Shown one piece after another: positions 60,336 through 64,000 of a stretch of 64,000 nucleotides of DNA. Below the pieces are notes generated by a model. The model was given only the letters and a program-made list of their open reading frames with translations. It was not told the DNA's origin and ran no database searches. The translations under genes and the position numbers were made by a program. Positions within the stretch are counted from its first letter, which is position 1, and every line of letters starts with the position of its first letter. The DNA lies in NCBI GenBank assembly GCA_018806915.1, contig JAGKQI010000098.1, positions 496,001 through 560,000 of the forward strand, read 5' to 3'. Origin of the DNA: Phytophthora colocasiae (lineage: Eukaryota > Oomycota > Peronosporomycetes > Peronosporales > Peronosporaceae).

Positions 60336-61389
60336 TGCCTGAAGCAAGCTATCCTTGATACAAGTGAACGCACTCTCGTGCTCAGCACGCCATACCCACT
60401 CGGCATCCTTCTTAAGGAGATCCGTCAGTGGCCGAGCCAACTCAGCGTAGTTCTCGCTATACTTGTGTAAGTAGTTGGCCAAGCCCAGCCACTTACGTAA
60501 GTCCTTCTGGTTCAAGGGAACCGGCCAATCCACAATGGCCTTGACCTTAGCTGGATCAGCACGAAGGCCATGCTTCCCAATGAAGCACCCTAGGAAGGGG
60601 ATTTCTTCCGCGCCAAAGACGCACTTGTCTGCGTTGGCGTACAATTTGTTCGTGCGCATGCACTCGAACACAGCTCTCACGTGTTTCCACGTGCACCTCG
60701 ACGTCAGTCTTGCCGTGTTCGGCCTGACTGTGGACGAACACGTCGTCAAAGTACGTCTGTGCGAATGCCCGCATGGGCCTGAACAACTGCGTCACTAGAC
60801 GATTGAACGTTGCAGGCGCATTCGACAGCCCTTGGGGCATGACGAGCCACTCCCAGAGCATACCGCTCGGGGTGCTCACCGCTGTAAGCGGAATATCACT
60901 GGCTCGCATGAGCAGCTGATAGTAGCCATCGACTAAGTCGAGCGCACTGTACATGGTGCAGCCCACCATGTTGTTCTGAAGAACATCCTTCCTAGGAATC
61001 GGCGTCTGCGCCGGAATCGTGGCAGCGTTGAGCTTGTTAAAAGCGTGAACGATACGCCACTTGCCATTCAGCTTTCTGACACAGAACGTAGGCGCAGAGT
61101 GCGGAGACTTGCTCTCGCGCACGAGACCCGCCGCGTGCTTTGCACGGAAGAAGGCGTCAATGACATCGCATTGCTCTTTAGGAAGAGGCCACTGCCGGGC
61201 CACGCAGTATTTAGTTCCGGGAACTAAGTCGATCTCGTGACGAACGCCTCGGTCAGGAGGCAGGCCACCCGGTGGTTCCTTCGAGACAACGTCTCCATAT
61301 TCCTTCAGCAAGGAGTAGAAGGGATCCGAGGGATTCTTGAGGATCTCCGATCCACTCCTGGCGTTCAACGCCTTCTTGACCTCGGTCAA
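60325..61389 (-). pseudogene. Gypsy-2 reverse transcriptase, broken
   Basis: RT blocks including YFDDVFVHS are present. An extra base near 60,683 (gtgtttccac versus gtgttccac in Gypsy-1) shifts the frame just after the catalytic block. A small deletion near 61,420-61,430 shifts it upstream. Confidence 0.85.
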
Positions 61390-61418
61390 GACGGACTCGT
61401 CAACGAGGGACGATGAGT

Positions 61419-62115
61419 TTAACTTCTCTCAGGTCGGACGATGACCACCTCGGCGAGTTCGCCAGCCTTCAAGGCATCGCCAAAGTCGGCGAACGACATC
61501 TCTTCTAGCTCAAGGAGCTTGTCAACACTCGGCAGTTCGTCCAGCAGGACGCTGCCTTCGGCACTGCCGTCCACTCCATCCATCAACCAGAGTGTATAGC
61601 TGCCCACAGCCCTCCTGTGCGTCGGCACTCGACGTCACGGATGACTCAGACGCAGAGCGTCTCGCCCAAAGGGCCTTACGACGTCGTCGTCTAGCCGACG
61701 AACGTCCACTCGACGGAGTACGTGCCGCCGCACAGGTTATGGCCTTGCCCGGCCCAGCGTCAGTGACACTCAGAGACTGACTCGGTCTACCGCCGACGTC
61801 ACTAGACGGAGTACGTGCCGCCGCACAATCAATGACCGTAGCTGGTCCAATGTCAGAGACATTCAGCGATCTACTTGGTCCACGACCAGCATCGCTCGGC
61901 GGAGTACGTGCCGCCCAACAGGGATTACGTGGGCTCTGCCCACACGTTGACTCACTGTCAACCAGCGCTACGCGCTCAACAGGACTGCGGTCCTCACACT
62001 CGGTGCTGTCCACTAGCTCGGACACACCGACTTCCAGCATCATAGCCGACTCGGCTCGATGCTCGCGCCAATAGCGCTTCTGCTTCCTAGCAGAGGTGGG
62101 TTCATGACTCGCCAA
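61419..62115 (-). pseudogene. Gypsy-2 linker region with 31-residue repeats
   Basis: Counterpart of 48298-48891 with the same three 93 bp repeats. Two overlapping frames are open. It is joined to RT only in a broken frame. Confidence 0.5.
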
Positions 62116-62160
62116 AGCTCCACTAGGAGAGAAGTGCGTAGCACCTAAGGTCTTCGACCT

Positions 62161-62565
62161 TCAATCAATCCATGACTCGTGGCGCTCCAGCCACGCCATG
62201 CCAAGGATGAGGTCGTACCTCGAATCCAGGTCCAGGACCAAGCAGCGTTCCACGCTATCGAAGTCCAAGAACTTCAGCCGCAGGTCCATGGGGACCTTGG
62301 CTGCCGTGACACGGACGCCCGTCGCTAGACGGACTGTGACTGTGTCACCTCTTCGCGCTCGAAGCGCCTCCGCATACTGCTGACTACCGCCAACGGTGGA
62401 GCGTCTGACATAGTTGCCAGACGCTCCCGAATCGATCAACACGATCCACGGCTTCTCGAAGCCCTTCACGTCCACCTGACGACCAGCAAGCCCTGCTTGC
62501 TCACACGTTCCGTGTTCAAGAGCACGGAGCTCTTCGGGCTGGAGCCCCCGGTGCCTCTCACGCAC
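62161..62565 (-). pseudogene. Gypsy-2 protease
   Basis: WIVLIDSGASGNYVRRS and ILGMAWLERHES are present. One base is missing near 62,478 compared with Gypsy-1, so the upstream frame differs. Confidence 0.85.
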
Positions 62566-62603
62566 TGCAGAACTCAGTTCTTCCCCAGTAGACCGCCCCG
62601 CGT

Positions 62604-63575
62604 CTACTGGGAGCCGTCGTTTCCCTGGGCAGAGCCCGAAGCGGGACTCGCGGCAGGGTTGCGACCAGTCTGGCCGGCGCGCTCTTTGCGCAGAGGGCAG
62701 TTGGGCCTCAGGTGTGTGGGACTACCACACGTGTAGCACCGACGAGTGCTCATACGCTGCACCGCAGCTCGTAGCTCGGCTACTTCATCTTCAGCATAGC
62801 TGAGGTCCATGGGCTCGGGTCCCCCGGACCCTGTGCTGTTAGCACCGACCCTCGACAACTTAAAGTTGTGTTCAGCATTCAATGCCACGCTAACAGCGTC
62901 CTCGAAGGTGCGAGGATTCTGACGGAATGCCTCCGTCCTGGCCACGCCAGCTCTCAGACCTTCCATGAAGATAGTCACAGTGACCACCTCAGGTAGAGGA
63001 TCGGCAGCCATGCCGGCAATGAGCGTGCGCAGCTCTTGGACATAGTCCACCAGGTCCTTCTTGCCCTGTCGGCAAGCAAGGAAGCGTGACCGCACGCGAT
63101 ACGCCTGGTTAGGTGGAGCAAACACTTGCGTAAGCTTGGCCTTTAGCTCACCCCAAGTGGGGAAGACCATTTCTACCGACGTCCCAGACGTCAAAGCCCA
63201 TTCTCGCGCTCGCCCTTCGAGCTTAGAGATGGCGAATGCCACGCGTTGGCCTTCCAACTGGAGCATAGCGTCCCCCATGGTCATTTCGACCTCTCGGGTC
63301 CACAACAGGAGGTTCTCTCCTTCGTGCCCGTGAAAGGTCTTCACGCTAAGCGTGACGGGCTTAGCTCTCGGAGCGGGATTAACTCCTTTTACATTCCGCT
63401 GAATGTGCTCAACGAGAGCGTTCTCGTACGAGGCAAATGCCTCCAGGCGCGCGTTGACGGCCTCCGGCCCTTGAGACGCAAGGTGCGCCATACCTTCCGG
63501 GCCCAGCAAGGACGTAAGCTTGTTAACCGTGTCCCGCTGACTCGGAGTCAAGTGAGCGTATGCTTCTGGCTCCAT
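62604..63575 (-). CDS. Gypsy-2 Gag with CCHC zinc knuckle
   Basis: Intact frame from ATG at 63575, about 323 residues, with only a few substitutions from Gypsy-1 Gag (for example Val for Ala in EMVFPTWGELKAK). Zinc knuckle CYTCGSPTHLRPNC. It is the only complete sense gene left in this copy. Confidence 0.92.
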   Translation of the reverse strand: MEPEAYAHLTPSQRDTVNKLTSLLGPEGMAHLASQGPEAVNARLEAFASYENALVEHIQRNVKGVNPAPRAKPVTLSVKTFHGHEGENLLLWTREVEMTMGDAMLQLEGQRVAFAISKLEGRAREWALTSGTSVEMVFPTWGELKAKLTQVFAPPNQAYRVRSRFLACRQGKKDLVDYVQELRTLIAGMAADPLPEVVTVTIFMEGLRAGVARTEAFRQNPRTFEDAVSVALNAEHNFKLSRVGANSTGSGGPEPMDLSYAEDEVAELRAAVQRMSTRRCYTCGSPTHLRPNCPLRKERAGQTGRNPAASPASGSAQGNDGSQ

Positions 63576-63632
63576 TCTCACAGAGAAACAGTCTTCAACT
63601 CAGGAGTTGGATTGACTACAAGTGCTACCAGA

Positions 63633-64000
63633 TGCAGCGGGGCTGCGTAGGTGTGCACCACACAGAGGAAGTTTAGTTGACTCGTAGAGTCTTGCTTGCA
63701 AGGCACCAGCCTTCGGTTCTATACAAGAACCAAGTAGTCCACTAAATACGGGACTCACATAGTCAGTGTCCCTATAATAAAGGACTAACACTAATTATGT
63801 AAAATGCAAACTGATTTTTATTTACTTTATTGCCCTAATCCTAAATGTAACGGATTTAGTATCTAGCATACTAAATCCTAACCAAAATGCAATGTGTGGC
63901 TCTCAGCCAATCTCCCCCTCACATGGGTACATGTGACGTGTGAGATACGATGTGTCATACACAGATCTGTGACGTGTGACCTGGCCGGTGTATACCACAC
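63633..64000 (-). repeat. Gypsy-2 5' LTR, cut by the window end
   Basis: 368 bp visible. The U5 half matches the Gypsy-2 3' LTR. The part after about 63,900 is clearly diverged (tctcagccaatctccccctc), unlike any of the other three LTRs. Confidence 0.9.

Larger units (their letters stand above)
51311..64000 (-). mobile_element. Gypsy-2: second chromovirus copy, split by Copia, runs off the right edge
   Basis: Same family and orientation as Gypsy-1. The left (3') LTR is at 51311-51721, with the same polypurine tract beside it (51722-51733). The right (5') LTR starts at 63633 and is cut by the window end. The internal part is interrupted at 52492/57428 by a complete Copia element. TTCTG (51306-51310) is the expected left target duplication; its partner should lie just beyond 64,000. 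Frameshifts affect protease, linker, RT, RNase H and the integrase-chromodomain junction. Confidence 0.93.

Noticed and set aside
1..64000. CRISPR arrays, rRNA genes, bacterial operons
   Set aside because: None seen; spliced eukaryotic genes and retrotransposons exclude a prokaryotic reading.

Overview
The window is oomycete nuclear DNA, most likely Phytophthora or a close relative in the Peronosporales. Compact genes sit on both strands, the few introns are 40-80 bp with GT-AG borders, and gene gaps are often near 100 bp. One promoter resembles the oomycete Inr/FPR element. The right side is a pile of nested transposons that includes Crypton-like, Gypsy-like and Copia-like elements. The organism call is an inference from these traits and protein families; no marker gene is present.

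Gene-rich part (1-37,245). In order: the 3' part of a Na+/H+ exchanger (+); a membrane-anchored purple-acid-phosphatase-like enzyme (+); a CacyBP/SIP-like CS-domain protein (-); Cdc20 (+); a SANT-MINDY-3/4 deubiquitinase (+); a 688 bp Tc1/mariner-type element with perfect inverted ends; a membrane TKL kinase with a DEP domain (+); eIF2D (+); a PGAP1-like GPI inositol-deacylase (-); APC11 (+); a VPS37A-like ESCRT-I subunit in six exons (-); an ankyrin protein resembling IQANK1 (+); a 2,698-residue HECT ligase of the TRIP12/UPL3/HECTD1 kind (-); a leucine-rich-repeat protein in five exons (+); and a TFIIIC B-block-binding subunit (-). Six of these act in ubiquitin biology: CacyBP, Cdc20, MINDY, APC11, VPS37A and HECT.

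Transposon part (about 38,000-64,000). Crypton A (38,749-41,405, -) encodes a tyrosine recombinase whose last exon encodes a chromodomain; one TGA interrupts it. A Josephin-like cysteine protease gene (42,093-42,647, +) follows. Crypton B (-) is represented only by its C-terminal half, cut twice. Gypsy-1 (43,016-50,821, 412 bp LTRs, target duplication GATAG) splits it near its 3' end. Gypsy-2 (51,311 to beyond the window) cuts it again upstream. Gypsy-2 is itself split by a complete Copia element (52,493-57,422, 224 bp LTRs, target duplication GAGCC). Both Gypsy copies are chromoviruses read on the minus strand and both carry frameshifts in pol.

The most interesting signal is a long plus-strand frame between the 3' LTR and pol of the Gypsy family, antisense to the element and overlapping the chromodomain end of integrase. 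Where the two copies differ outside that overlap, 11 of 13 substitutions fall at third codon positions of this antisense frame. That points to a real, selected protein. The second is the Crypton locus, with a recombinase-chromodomain gene next to a Josephin-like protease and a second Crypton whose matching exon encodes something else.
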